Shown here piece after piece: positions 15,985 to 24,495 of a stretch of DNA of 64,000 nucleotides; positions within the stretch are counted from its first letter, which is position 1, and the number at the start of each line of letters is the position of its first letter. The translations under genes were made by a program, and so were the position numbers. Source of the stretch: Acidaminobacterium chupaoyuni (GTDB lineage Bacteria; Bacillota; Clostridia; Oscillospirales; Butyricicoccaceae); NCBI GenBank assembly GCA_047936785.1, contig CP176394.1; one strand, 5' to 3'. The notes under the pieces were generated by a model. That model was given only the letters and a program-made list of their open reading frames with translations. It did not search any database and was not told the origin of the DNA.

Positions 15985-18006
15985 ATGCTGTCTAATCAGG
16001 AAATCGGCAAAGCGATGACCATTTCGCTGCCCGCCGAACTGCCCGCTTATCCTAAATTTCAAGAAGGCATCCGCCGCGCGCCCGACCGCGGCTATCGCCT
16101 GACCGAAGCCCAGACAAAGCTGGCGCTGAAAAACGCCCTGCGTTATGTGCCCGAAGAGCTGCATGAAACTCTGGCGCCCGAATTTTTGGAAGAACTGCGC
16201 ACCCGCGGCCGCATTTATGCTTACCGCTTCCGCCCCGAAGGCCGCCTTTACGGCAAGCCCATCGAAGAATATAAGGGAAACTGCCTGGAAGGCAAAGCTT
16301 TTCAGGTGATGATCGAAAACAACCTCGATTTTGAAGTGGCGCTTTATCCTTATGAACTGGTCACTTATGGCGAGACCGGCAGCGTCTGCCAGAACTGGCT
16401 GCAATATCGCCTGATCAAAAAATATCTGGAAGAGCTGCATGACGACCAGACCCTGGTCATCGAATCGGGCCACCCCGTGGGGCTTTTCCCCTCGAAACCC
16501 ACCGCCCCCCGCGTGATTTTGACAAACGCGCTGATGGTCGGCATGTTTGATAACATCAACGATTGGGAGATCGCCGAACAGATGGGCGTTGCCAACTATG
16601 GCCAGATGACCGCCGGCGGCTGGATGTATATCGGGCCGCAGGGCATCGTTCACGGCACCTTCAACACCATTTTGAACGCCGGCCGCAAAATGCTGGGCAT
16701 CCCCCCCGAAGGCAACCTGGCCGGAAAACTGTTTGTTTCTTCCGGTTTGGGCGGCATGAGCGGCGCTCAGCCCAAAGCCGCCGAAATCGCCGGCGCTGTG
16801 GGTGTTTTCGCCGAAGTGGATCTCAGCCGCATCGAAACCCGCCACAAGCAGGGCTGGGTCAACCGCGTCAGCGACAATTTAGAAGAAGTATTCGCCTGGG
16901 TCGATGAATTCAAGGCGAAAGGCGAGGCCATGTCCATCGCTTACCACGGCAACATCGTCGATCTGCTGGAATACGCCGCCGAAAAGCATATCCATATCGA
17001 CCTGCTTTCCGACCAGACTTCCTGCCATAACACCTATGACGGCGGCTATTGCCCCGCCGGCATCACTTTCGAGCAGCGCACGGAAATGCTGCATCACGAC
17101 CGCGAAAACTTCCACAAAATGATCGACGCCACCCTGCGCCGCCATTTTGAAGCCATTAAAAAGCTCACCGCCGCCGGAACCTATTTCTTCGATTACGGCA
17201 ACTCCTTTATGAAGGCCGTTTATGACAGCGGCGTGAAAGAGATCTCGAAAAACGGCATCGATGAAAAAGACGGCTTCATCTTCCCCTCTTATGTGGAAGA
17301 TATCCTGGGGCCGCTGCTGTTTGATTTCGGCTATGGCCCGTTCCGCTGGGTCTGCCTCAGCGGCAAAGAATCCGACCTCGAAAAAACCGACCATGCCGCG
17401 ATGGATGTCATCGACCCCGACCGCCGCTATCAAGACCGCGACAACTGGGTTTGGGTTCGCGACGCCAAGAAAAACAAGCTGGTCGTGGGCACACAGGCCC
17501 GTATCCTCTATCAGGATGCGGAAGGCCGCCGCGATATCGCCCTGCGCTTCAACAAGCTGGTGCGCGATGGCGAGATCGGCCCCGTGATGCTGGGCCGCGA
17601 TCACCACGATGTTTCCGGCACAGATTCGCCGTTCCGCGAAACTTCCAATATCAAAGACGGTTCCAATGTGATGGCCGATATGGCTGTGCAATGCTTCGCC
17701 GGCAACGCGGCTCGCGGCATGAGCCTCTGCGCCCTGCATAACGGCGGCGGCGTGGGCATCGGCAAAGCTATCAACGGCGGCTTCGGTCTGGTTTTGGATG
17801 GTTCCGAACGCGTGGATAACATCATCAAAAGCGCCATGATGTGGGATGTTATGGGCGGTGTTGCCCGCCGCAGCTGGGCGCGCAACGAAAACTCGGTTTC
17901 CACCAGCGCCGAATATAACAAAAACTACGCCGGCAAAGGCCACATCACCCTGCCCTATGTGGCGAGCGATGAGCTGATCGACCGCGTATTAAAAGCGAGC
18001 AAATAA
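15985..18006 (+). CDS. hutU: Urocanate hydratase (long form)
   Basis: 673 residues. Converts urocanate to imidazolone-propionate using tightly bound NAD+ as an electrophile. Diagnostic stretches include MTAGGWMYIGPQGIVHGT, FVSSGLGGMSGAQPKA and SCHNTYDGGYCPAG with the conserved Cys. It is about 110 residues longer than the Pseudomonas/Bacillus enzyme, as expected for the long clostridial type. AAAGGAGGAG precedes the ATG. Next in order comes ftcD after an 79-bp gap. Confidence 0.96.
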   Translation: MLSNQEIGKAMTISLPAELPAYPKFQEGIRRAPDRGYRLTEAQTKLALKNALRYVPEELHETLAPEFLEELRTRGRIYAYRFRPEGRLYGKPIEEYKGNCLEGKAFQVMIENNLDFEVALYPYELVTYGETGSVCQNWLQYRLIKKYLEELHDDQTLVIESGHPVGLFPSKPTAPRVILTNALMVGMFDNINDWEIAEQMGVANYGQMTAGGWMYIGPQGIVHGTFNTILNAGRKMLGIPPEGNLAGKLFVSSGLGGMSGAQPKAAEIAGAVGVFAEVDLSRIETRHKQGWVNRVSDNLEEVFAWVDEFKAKGEAMSIAYHGNIVDLLEYAAEKHIHIDLLSDQTSCHNTYDGGYCPAGITFEQRTEMLHHDRENFHKMIDATLRRHFEAIKKLTAAGTYFFDYGNSFMKAVYDSGVKEISKNGIDEKDGFIFPSYVEDILGPLLFDFGYGPFRWVCLSGKESDLEKTDHAAMDVIDPDRRYQDRDNWVWVRDAKKNKLVVGTQARILYQDAEGRRDIALRFNKLVRDGEIGPVMLGRDHHDVSGTDSPFRETSNIKDGSNVMADMAVQCFAGNAARGMSLCALHNGGGVGIGKAINGGFGLVLDGSERVDNIIKSAMMWDVMGGVARRSWARNENSVSTSAEYNKNYAGKGHITLPYVASDELIDRVLKASK

Positions 18007-18085
18007 AAAATTAACGGCCGCGCGGCAGAAAAGGTTTTGCCGCGCCCGGTTTGAAAACATCGAAAATAAAGGAGATGCTTTGACC

Positions 18086-18982
18086 ATGGCAAAAATCATT
18101 GAATGTGTTCCGAATATCAGCGAGGGCCGCAACAGCGAGATCATCGAAGCCGTTGTAGATACCGTTCGCCAGACCCCCGGCGCCACGCTGCTTGATTATT
18201 CTTCCGACCCCAGCCACAACCGCACCGTCATCACTTTTCTGGGCAGCCCCGAAGCCGTTGAAAGCGCCGCTGTCGCGCTGGCCGGCAAAGCGGTGGAACT
18301 GATCGACCTCAATCACCACGAAGGCGAACACCCCCGCATGGGCGCGGTGGATGTCATTCCGTTCATCCCCATCAAAGAAGTGACCAAAGAAGAAGCCATC
18401 GAACTTTCCAAGCGCGTGGCTTCGGCGCTGAATGAAAAATATCAGCTGCCTTCTTTCCTTTATGAAGATTCCGCTTCGGCCCCCCATCGCGTCAACCTGG
18501 CCAAGATCCGCAAAGGCCAGTTCGAAGGCATGGCCGAAAAAGTGCAGCAGCCCGAATGGGAACCCGATTTCGGCGGCAGAAGAATTCATCCCACAGCCGG
18601 TGTCGTGGCCGTTGGCGCGCGTATGCCGCTGGTTGCCTTCAACATCAACCTGAGCACTTCGGATGTGGAGATCGCCAGCAAGATCGGCAAGATCATCCGC
18701 CGCAGCTCGGGCGGTTTTGATTGCGTCAAAGCGCTGGGCGTGATGCTGGAAGACCGCAATATCGCTCAGGTTTCCATCAACATGACCGATTTCAACCGCA
18801 CACCGCTTTATCGCGTGTTGGAACTGGTGAAGGCCGAAGCCGCCCGCTGGGGCGTGCATGTGATCGGCACAGAGATCATCGGCCTGACCCCGATGAAGGC
18901 GCTGATCGATTCGGCCGAATATTACATGCAGATCGAAAACTTCGATTTTGGCAAGCAAATTCTCGAAAACCACATGCTCTAA
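18086..18982 (+). CDS. ftcD: Glutamate formimidoyltransferase
   Basis: 298 residues, matching the N-terminal transferase half of mammalian FTCD: KIIECVPNISEGRN at the start, DPSHNRTVITFLG, HHEGEHPRMGAVDVIPF and the folate-site region GRRIHPTAGV. It moves the formimino group of N-formimino-glutamate to tetrahydrofolate, releasing glutamate. AAAGGAG is 11 bp before the ATG at 18086 and 5 bp before an in-frame TTG at 18080, so the start may be two codons earlier. A strong terminator follows the gene. Confidence 0.95.
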   Translation: MAKIIECVPNISEGRNSEIIEAVVDTVRQTPGATLLDYSSDPSHNRTVITFLGSPEAVESAAVALAGKAVELIDLNHHEGEHPRMGAVDVIPFIPIKEVTKEEAIELSKRVASALNEKYQLPSFLYEDSASAPHRVNLAKIRKGQFEGMAEKVQQPEWEPDFGGRRIHPTAGVVAVGARMPLVAFNINLSTSDVEIASKIGKIIRRSSGGFDCVKALGVMLEDRNIAQVSINMTDFNRTPLYRVLELVKAEAARWGVHVIGTEIIGLTPMKALIDSAEYYMQIENFDFGKQILENHML

Positions 18983-19012
18983 GCCTTGGTTTTTGATGAT
19001 ATGACCTATGCG

Positions 19013-19048
19013 CAGGGCGGGCGAAACGCCCGCCCTGTTTCTTTTATT
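19013..19048 (+). terminator. Intrinsic terminator inside the hut cluster
   Basis: CAGGGCGGGCG-AAA-CGCCCGCCCTG, a perfect 11-bp GC-rich stem with a triloop, then TTTCTTTTATT. It lies 30 bp after ftcD and 54 bp before hutI, with no convincing promoter between it and hutI, so it may set a lower level of hutI-fchA by read-through. Confidence 0.85.
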
Positions 19049-19101
19049 CCGGTCTCCGTTTACCGAAAAAGCGGTCGCCGCGGCGCGGCGATGGAGCATT
19101 T

Positions 19102-20340
19102 ATGCAAAGACTTTTAGTAAAAAACATCGGCCTGCTCTGCACCCCTGTGGGCAGCCATCCCCATGCCGGCCCTCATCAGGGCGCGGTGGAAAAAACAACA
19201 GACGCCTGCGTTTTGATCGAAGACGGCAAAATCGTTTATGCCGGTTCGCGCTTAGGGCTTCACCATGATATCAGCGGCGCCAAGATCATCGACGCCATGG
19301 GCAAAGTGGTGACCCCGGGGCTGATCGACGCTCACACCCATCTGGTATTCGGCGGCTGGCGCCAGAACGAGATCCCCCTGAAGCTTGCGGGCGCAAGCTA
19401 TCTGGATATCCTCAAAAACGGCGGCGGCATCCTCAGCACGGTTCGCCACACCCGTGAAGAATCGGCAGGCAAGCTTTATGCCAAAAGCATCGATTTTCTG
19501 GATGAAATGCTGGCGCTGGGCATCACCGCCTGTGAAATCAAAAGCGGTTATGGCCTCGATCTTGAAAACGAGATCAAGCAGCTGGAAGTCATTGAACGGC
19601 TCAGCGAAGATCATCCCATGGATATCGTGGCCACTTATCTGGGCGCCCACGCTGTTCCCGAAGAATATAAGGGCCGCAGCGCCGATTATCTGCGCCTGAT
19701 CACCGAAGAAGTGATGCCGGTCGTGGCGCAGCGCAAGCTTGCGAAATATTGCGATGTTTTCTGTGAAACCGGTGTTTTTGACCCGGCAGAAAGCAAGCTG
19801 GTTCTGGAATGCGGCAAACAGCACGGGCTGATCCCCAAGATCCATGCGGATGAGATCGATGCCATCGGCGGCGCTCAGCTTTCCGCCGAAGTGGGCGCGG
19901 TTTCGGCCGAGCATTTGATCGCCACCAACGAAGAAGGGATGCAGGCCATGGCCAAAGGCGGCGTGATCGCCGATCTGCTGCCCGCCACCTCGTTCTATCT
20001 GGGCAAAACTTTCGCCCCCGCCCGCCGCATGATCGAGCTTGAGATCCCCGTTGTCATCGCATCCGATTTCAACCCCGGTTCCTGCCCTTCGCTGAATTTA
20101 CAGCTGGCCATGAATCTGGGCTATCTGCGCTATCGCATGACCCCCGAAGAAATTTTATGCGCGGTGACCATCAACGCGGCCTGTTCCATCGGTCTTGAAA
20201 AAGTCTCGGGCTCTCTGGAACCGGGCAAGCAGGCGGATCTTGTGATCTGGGATGCTCCCGATCTTGAAATGCTGCTCTATCGTTTCGGTTCCAACCAAGT
20301 TGACACCGTTATCAAAAACGGTGAAATCGTGATTCGCTGA
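19102..20340 (+). CDS. hutI: Imidazolonepropionase
   Basis: 412 residues, amidohydrolase superfamily TIM barrel that opens the ring of imidazolone-propionate to give N-formimino-L-glutamate. Metal ligands are in DAHTHLVFGG; HADEID and the late SDFNPGSCPS segment are typical of HutI. GGAG precedes the ATG. It is separated from ftcD by a terminator but is functionally required between HutU and FtcD, so the intervening terminator is notable. Confidence 0.96.
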   Translation: MQRLLVKNIGLLCTPVGSHPHAGPHQGAVEKTTDACVLIEDGKIVYAGSRLGLHHDISGAKIIDAMGKVVTPGLIDAHTHLVFGGWRQNEIPLKLAGASYLDILKNGGGILSTVRHTREESAGKLYAKSIDFLDEMLALGITACEIKSGYGLDLENEIKQLEVIERLSEDHPMDIVATYLGAHAVPEEYKGRSADYLRLITEEVMPVVAQRKLAKYCDVFCETGVFDPAESKLVLECGKQHGLIPKIHADEIDAIGGAQLSAEVGAVSAEHLIATNEEGMQAMAKGGVIADLLPATSFYLGKTFAPARRMIELEIPVVIASDFNPGSCPSLNLQLAMNLGYLRYRMTPEEILCAVTINAACSIGLEKVSGSLEPGKQADLVIWDAPDLEMLLYRFGSNQVDTVIKNGEIVIR

Positions 20341-20366
20341 TCTGACATCAGAAAGGAGCAACCTTT

Positions 20367-20999
20367 ATGAAACTTGCTGAAATGACCGTTACCGGTTTTG
20401 TTGAATTGCTGGGTTCCGATGCCCCCGCCCCCGGCGGCGGTTCGGTAAGCGCCCTTTGCGCCGCCAACGGCGCAGCGCTCACAGCCATGGTCTGCCGCCT
20501 GACCGCCGGCAAAAAAAAGTATCTGGAATCGACCCCGCTGATGGAAGAGATCATCCCGCAGGCGGAAGCTTTGCAAAAGAAGCTCACCGTTTCCATCGAT
20601 AAAGATACCGAAGCGTTCAATCTGGTTTCCGCGGCTTTCAAAATGCCCAAAGAAACCGATGAAGAAAAAAAGGCGCGCTCGGCCGCCATTCAGGAAGGAA
20701 CACTGGTTTCTACAAAAGTTCCCTTTGAAACCATGGAACTGACTTTGGAAGTTCTGCGCCTTGCCAAGCAGATGCTGGGCAAATTCAACCAAAACGCCGC
20801 CAGCGATCTGGGTGTTGCGGCGCTGAATCTTTCCGCCGCCGTTCGCGGCGCATGGCTGAATGTGCTGATCAATCTGGGTTCGCTGAAAGATACCGAAGCC
20901 GCCGCCGATTTCCGCCGCCGCGGCGAAGCCATCGTCAGCGAAGCGGTCTCTCTGGCCGATTTCATCTATCAGGAAATTTCGGCTTCTCTGGCCGAATAA
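20367..20999 (+). CDS. fchA: Formimidoyl-tetrahydrofolate cyclodeaminase
   Basis: 210 residues of the FTCD_C/FchA family: PAPGGGSVSALCAANGAALT near the N-terminus and an all-helical fold. It releases ammonia from 5-formimino-THF to give 5,10-methenyl-THF, so histidine carbon enters the one-carbon pool. In mammals it is fused to FtcD; here it is a separate gene 26 bp after hutI. It completes the pathway visible in this window. Confidence 0.93.
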   Translation: MKLAEMTVTGFVELLGSDAPAPGGGSVSALCAANGAALTAMVCRLTAGKKKYLESTPLMEEIIPQAEALQKKLTVSIDKDTEAFNLVSAAFKMPKETDEEKKARSAAIQEGTLVSTKVPFETMELTLEVLRLAKQMLGKFNQNAASDLGVAALNLSAAVRGAWLNVLINLGSLKDTEAAADFRRRGEAIVSEAVSLADFIYQEISASLAE

Positions 21000-21030
21000 A
21001 GCCTGTCTTTCGCTGTTTTTCAGCGTTATC

Positions 21031-21071
21031 AAAACCGCGCCGCCCCGTTTTGAATGGGGCGGCGCGGTTTT
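21031..21071. terminator. Bidirectional terminator between fchA and an M20 gene
   Basis: AAAACCGCGCCGCCCC-N9-GGGGCGGCGCGGTTTT, a 16-bp stem with T-runs available on both strands. It serves the convergent fchA and M20 amidohydrolase genes. Confidence 0.85.
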
Positions 21072-21095
21072 CTTATTTTCTCTTTCGAAAGAAAT

Positions 21096-22271
21096 TTATT
21101 CCTGCTTCTGAGGAACCGTGGTCAGGAATTCCTCATCCACCGCTTTTCGATAGGCTTCATCCGTCAGCAAACGCAGCCCCGCAGCGGCCATGGCCTTTGC
21201 GGCCTTCATCATCTGCCCATAGGCATATTCCGTATCGGAAGCCTCGGTGAACGCCGTGGAATGGCTGGCGCAGCCCGGTTCCGCCACTTTGAAATAGGTG
21301 TGGATAGCCGGCATCACCAGCGTCACATTGCCGATATCCGAAGAACCGTAACGGCCGATTCTGGGGGCGCGCTCCACTTTTTCGCCCTGCTCTTCCAGCG
21401 CTTTTTGGATCTCCTGCTCGATATGATCGTTGGGGTAGCGTTCTGCATAACCGCGCTCCAGATGATATTCGGCTTTCGCGCCCGTCAGCTGCTCCACCGC
21501 GGCAATAATGCGGCGCAAATGATCCATGATCACATCGCCATCAGCCTGACTTCTGGCGCGGATGGAAAATTCCGCTCTGGCATAATCGGGAATAATGTTG
21601 GCCGCCTTGCCCCCATCGGTGATGATGCCGCAGATATTCGCATCCGTCGGCAGAAGCGCCCTGACATTATCAATGGCGGCAAACAGCTGCAACAGGGCAT
21701 TCAACGCGTTGATGCCCGCTTCCGGCCCGGAAGAGTGGCAGCTTTTGCCGTGAAACGCGATATCGAAATGCACCGTTGCGCGGCCGCCGCGGCCCACCAG
21801 GTTTTCTGTGGAGGGGTGCATCATGAGCGAATAACCAATATCTTGAAAAGCGCCTTCTTCCAGCAGAATCACTTTTCCGCCGCCGCCCTCTTCGGCGGGG
21901 GTGCCCATCACGACGATCCGGCCGCCAAATCGATCGGCAAGCCGGCTTAAAATCACCCCTGCGCCCACCGCGGCCGAAGCGATGAGATTATGGCCGCAGG
22001 CATGGCCGATGCCCGGCAGGCAATCATATTCCGCCAAAAAGGCCACCACCGGCCCGTCGCCTTTTTTGCCCTGATAGCGGGCTTTGAACGCCGTTTTCAG
22101 GCTGCCAACCCCGCGCTGCACCGTAAAGCCGTGATTTTCAAGAACACGGCTGCAAGCTTCCATCGCTTTGAATTCCTGAAACCCCAGTTCGGGTTCCGCA
22201 TGGATCTGTTTTCCCAGCCCAATGATCTCCTGCTGCACTTCCTGCGCTGCCTTTATCAGTTCCTGATCCAT
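21096..22271 (-). CDS. M20 family amidohydrolase (AbgB/HipO-like)
   Basis: 391 residues from ATG at 22271, 8 bp after GGGAG; an ATG two codons upstream is too close to that site. Metal-binding and catalytic parts of the M20D group are visible: AEYDCLPGIGHACGHN, GTPAEEGGGGK and a late HSTAF. Such enzymes cleave N-acyl amino acids or p-aminobenzoyl-glutamate. The nearby histidine cluster makes glutamate derivatives but there is no direct link, and the gene is convergent with it. No signal peptide; cytoplasmic. Confidence 0.88.
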   Translation of the reverse strand: MDQELIKAAQEVQQEIIGLGKQIHAEPELGFQEFKAMEACSRVLENHGFTVQRGVGSLKTAFKARYQGKKGDGPVVAFLAEYDCLPGIGHACGHNLIASAAVGAGVILSRLADRFGGRIVVMGTPAEEGGGGKVILLEEGAFQDIGYSLMMHPSTENLVGRGGRATVHFDIAFHGKSCHSSGPEAGINALNALLQLFAAIDNVRALLPTDANICGIITDGGKAANIIPDYARAEFSIRARSQADGDVIMDHLRRIIAAVEQLTGAKAEYHLERGYAERYPNDHIEQEIQKALEEQGEKVERAPRIGRYGSSDIGNVTLVMPAIHTYFKVAEPGCASHSTAFTEASDTEYAYGQMMKAAKAMAAAGLRLLTDEAYRKAVDEEFLTTVPQKQE

Positions 22272-22432
22272 TGTCATCGCTCCCTTTTATCCTATTATGA
22301 TGTGTTTGTTTCCGATCGTTTCGAACGGCGCACCGGGGCCGTTCAAGCCGCCCTTTGAAAGATATTTATGATGCGGCGCGCCGGGGATATGCCCTTCCGT
22401 TGTCTCCGCCCATGTTTTCACCCTGTTTTTGC

Positions 22433-22459
22433 ACCTTTTTTCTTTTTTTGTATAGAATA
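22433..22459 (+). promoter_or_regulatory. Candidate sporulation promoter of cwlJ
   Basis: TATAGAATA (22451-22459) resembles the -10 of mother-cell sigma factors (CATANNNTA) and the dinucleotide AC lies 16 bp upstream, as in sigma-K promoters. No housekeeping -35 is seen. The -35 is too short a motif to be convincing alone; the spore genes downstream are the main support. Confidence 0.3.
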
Positions 22460-22479
22460 AAAAGAAAGGAGTGATGGGT

Positions 22480-22920
22480 ATGCCCTATTCCGAGCGAGAG
22501 CTTCTCGCTCGCTTGATTCAATGCGAATCCGGCGGTGAGGGAGATTCGGGCATGAAGGCGGTGGCTTCGGTGGTGATGAACCGTGTTTATGCCCCCGGCG
22601 GGGAATATGCCCGCGTGGGCCGCCAGAGTTTGCGCCGCATTATTTTTCAGGCGGGGCAGTTCGTCTGCGCCGAAGAAGTGAAACACGGCCGGTATAATGC
22701 TCAGAATTTATATAACATGAATCCCGAAGAGATCCATTATGCCATCGCCGATTGGGCCATTGCCGGCAATCGTCTGCCGCCCATGGGCCGTTCTCTCTGG
22801 TTTTTTAACCCCTATGCGCCGGTCTGCCGCGAAAATTTCCCCAGCGAAATCGGCATTTTTAATGTGCGGATCGGCGATCACTGTTTTTACGATCCGCAAG
22901 ATACTTATTTTGAAACTTAG
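22480..22920 (+). CDS. cwlJ: Spore cortex-lytic hydrolase CwlJ
   Basis: 146 residues, close to the 142 of Bacillus subtilis CwlJ, and lacking the signal peptide and peptidoglycan-binding domain of SleB. The Hydrolase_2 fold shows LLARLIQCESGGEGDSGMK (catalytic Glu16 probable) and the C-terminal SLWFFNP...HCFYDP pattern seen in CwlJ. It degrades spore cortex peptidoglycan during germination, typically triggered by calcium-dipicolinate. AAAGAAAGGAG is 8 bp from the ATG at 22480. The next gene is gerQ, its usual partner, which supports the assignment. Confidence 0.85.
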   Translation: MPYSERELLARLIQCESGGEGDSGMKAVASVVMNRVYAPGGEYARVGRQSLRRIIFQAGQFVCAEEVKHGRYNAQNLYNMNPEEIHYAIADWAIAGNRLPPMGRSLWFFNPYAPVCRENFPSEIGIFNVRIGDHCFYDPQDTYFET

Positions 22921-22932
22921 GAGTGAAAGGCT

Positions 22933-23340
22933 ATGATTTTTGATAACAGCCCCGCCATGCAGGATCTCGGCCCCAATCCCTCGCCGGATGAACCCATGGA
23001 GCATGTGATTCTGCCGCGTTCTTTGGAAGATGTGGAACTGGCCTCTCTGCAAGAGACCCTTGCGGATAATTTGGGCTATTATGTCATTATCGAATTTCTG
23101 ATCGGCACGAATGGGCTGATCGCAAAAGACGGCATCCTCTATGCCGTTGGCATCAACTATGTCACCCTTTATCAGGAAGAATTCGATCGCTATGTGACCT
23201 GCGATATGTATTCCATCAAATTCGTCAACTTTTATAATGCCAAAACCAAACCGCGCAACATCGTTTTTCCCTCTTCCGTGGCCCAGCCGCCCGCCGGTTC
23301 TGCGCCGAATGTGCCCCCCATGCGCCCGAGAACCCGCTGA
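22933..23340 (+). CDS. gerQ: Spore coat protein GerQ
   Basis: 135 residues. The central 55 residues (from about 46, NLGYYVIIEFLIGTNG to YSIKFVNFY) match the GerQ domain; the N-terminus and the Pro-rich tail are variable, as in the family. In Bacillus GerQ is needed to hold CwlJ in the spore coat and is cross-linked by transglutaminase. The start follows TAGGAGTG only 12 bp after cwlJ, so the two proteins are made together. The call rests on the domain and on the cwlJ pairing. Confidence 0.8.
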   Translation: MIFDNSPAMQDLGPNPSPDEPMEHVILPRSLEDVELASLQETLADNLGYYVIIEFLIGTNGLIAKDGILYAVGINYVTLYQEEFDRYVTCDMYSIKFVNFYNAKTKPRNIVFPSSVAQPPAGSAPNVPPMRPRTR

Positions 23341-23350
23341 AATGGCATAA

Positions 23351-23382
23351 AACGGAATCTTCCTCACTTGGAAGATTCCGTT
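23351..23382. terminator. Bidirectional terminator after gerQ
   Basis: AACGGAATCTTCC-TCACTT-GGAAGATTCCGTT, perfect 13-bp stem followed by TTCTTTTT; the A-rich left side lets it act for the convergent asparaginase gene too. Confidence 0.85.
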
Positions 23383-23389
23383 TTCTTTT

Positions 23390-24397
23390 TTATTCCGCCC
23401 GATGCAAAGTGAAAACGGGCTTCATTTCGCCCACGATCTCTTCTTTATGATTGCGCGTCACCGGATGATGAACATCTTCCAGATCTTTCAGATCTTCTTG
23501 CGTAAGATAGCCCAGCTGGTGCAGCACCTCTATCACCACCGCGTTGCGGGCCACAGAATTGCCGCTGTCGATTTTAATGGCGATGCCGATGCCTTCTTCT
23601 TTGATGCCGATGATAAAGTAACCGTCTGCGCCCGATTTCACAAACAGCTTATCGGGATATTTTTCCATCAACCTTGCGTCAAGGCGGCCCGTGCCGGACA
23701 TCATCAGCGGGTAATGCGACATGCACCAGGTGATTTTTTGGGCCATGGGGCCATAATGTTCGCCCAGCGTTTCGGGCTTTGCCATGCGCGCAATGCCATA
23801 GGCAAACTTGTTCAGCGGCAGCGCATGAACCGGAACGCCGCAGCCGTCTGTTCCCATCACGATCTGCTGAGGGTCAAAATCGCAAATCATGCCGATCATT
23901 TTGCGAATGCGCTGCTGAATGGGATGTTCGGGTTTGTAATAATCGGAAAGTTCTTCTCCATAGGCCTGCCCTGTAATCAGCATGCCGGTATGTTTGCCGC
24001 TGCAATTGCAATAAATTTCGGTGGGCTTTATGCCTTCACGCTGCATCCGCTCGGCATCCGGCGCATAAAACGGATAATGAACGCCGCATTGCAGATAAGA
24101 TTCATCCAGCCCCGCTTTGGCAAGCACGCGGCGCACCGCTTCCACATGCATCTGTTCGCCATTATGCGAAGCGCAGCAAAGGGAAATTTCTTCATCTGTC
24201 AGCCCAAATTTCTGCGCGGCGCCGCTTTCCATCATGCACATGGCCTGAAGCGGTTTTGCGGAAGAACGGGCGTTTGCGAAGCGGTAAGGATCGCCGCAGG
24301 ACCACAGCAGTTTTCCTGTGCTATCCACCACGGCGATATGGCCGGTATGCAGCATATCTTCCAAAGGTCCGCGGTATGTTTTCACTAAAATTTCCAT
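23390..24397 (-). CDS. Asparaginase (Asparaginase_II family)
   Basis: 335 residues of the PF06089-type family described from Rhizobium etli, unrelated to the classical AnsA/AnsB fold. Visible signatures are RSSAKPLQAMCMMESG, CCASHNGE, NCSGKHTGM and MGTDGCGVPVHALPL. It should deamidate L-asparagine to aspartate and ammonia; some family members are only annotated by similarity. No signal peptide, so cytoplasmic. It is a single gene between a terminator and a long non-coding repeat region. Confidence 0.88.
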   Translation of the reverse strand: MEILVKTYRGPLEDMLHTGHIAVVDSTGKLLWSCGDPYRFANARSSAKPLQAMCMMESGAAQKFGLTDEEISLCCASHNGEQMHVEAVRRVLAKAGLDESYLQCGVHYPFYAPDAERMQREGIKPTEIYCNCSGKHTGMLITGQAYGEELSDYYKPEHPIQQRIRKMIGMICDFDPQQIVMGTDGCGVPVHALPLNKFAYGIARMAKPETLGEHYGPMAQKITWCMSHYPLMMSGTGRLDARLMEKYPDKLFVKSGADGYFIIGIKEEGIGIAIKIDSGNSVARNAVVIEVLHQLGYLTQEDLKDLEDVHHPVTRNHKEEIVGEMKPVFTLHRAE

Positions 24398-24495
24398 TAT
24401 TCCACCATTCCCTCTATCTCAAAATTTAAAATTGCTTTCTTAAAATTGCCTTTATCACAGCAGAATTTTTCATATTATGCCGCACCGTGTGTCTT
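24398..24495. other. Start of a 534-bp gene-free region before the repeat array
   Basis: No coding potential or convincing promoter is seen from 24398 to 24495; it should hold the asparaginase promoter. The repeat array fills 24496-24735, and 24736-24931 is an A+T-rich stretch leading to the M20 peptidase gene, with AGGAGGAGG before its ATG. Confidence 0.5.

Noticed and set aside
15529..16845. 438-codon minus-strand frame antisense to hutH and hutU
   Set aside because: Both hut genes are certain on the other strand; the frame is a by-product of their third-codon GC bias.
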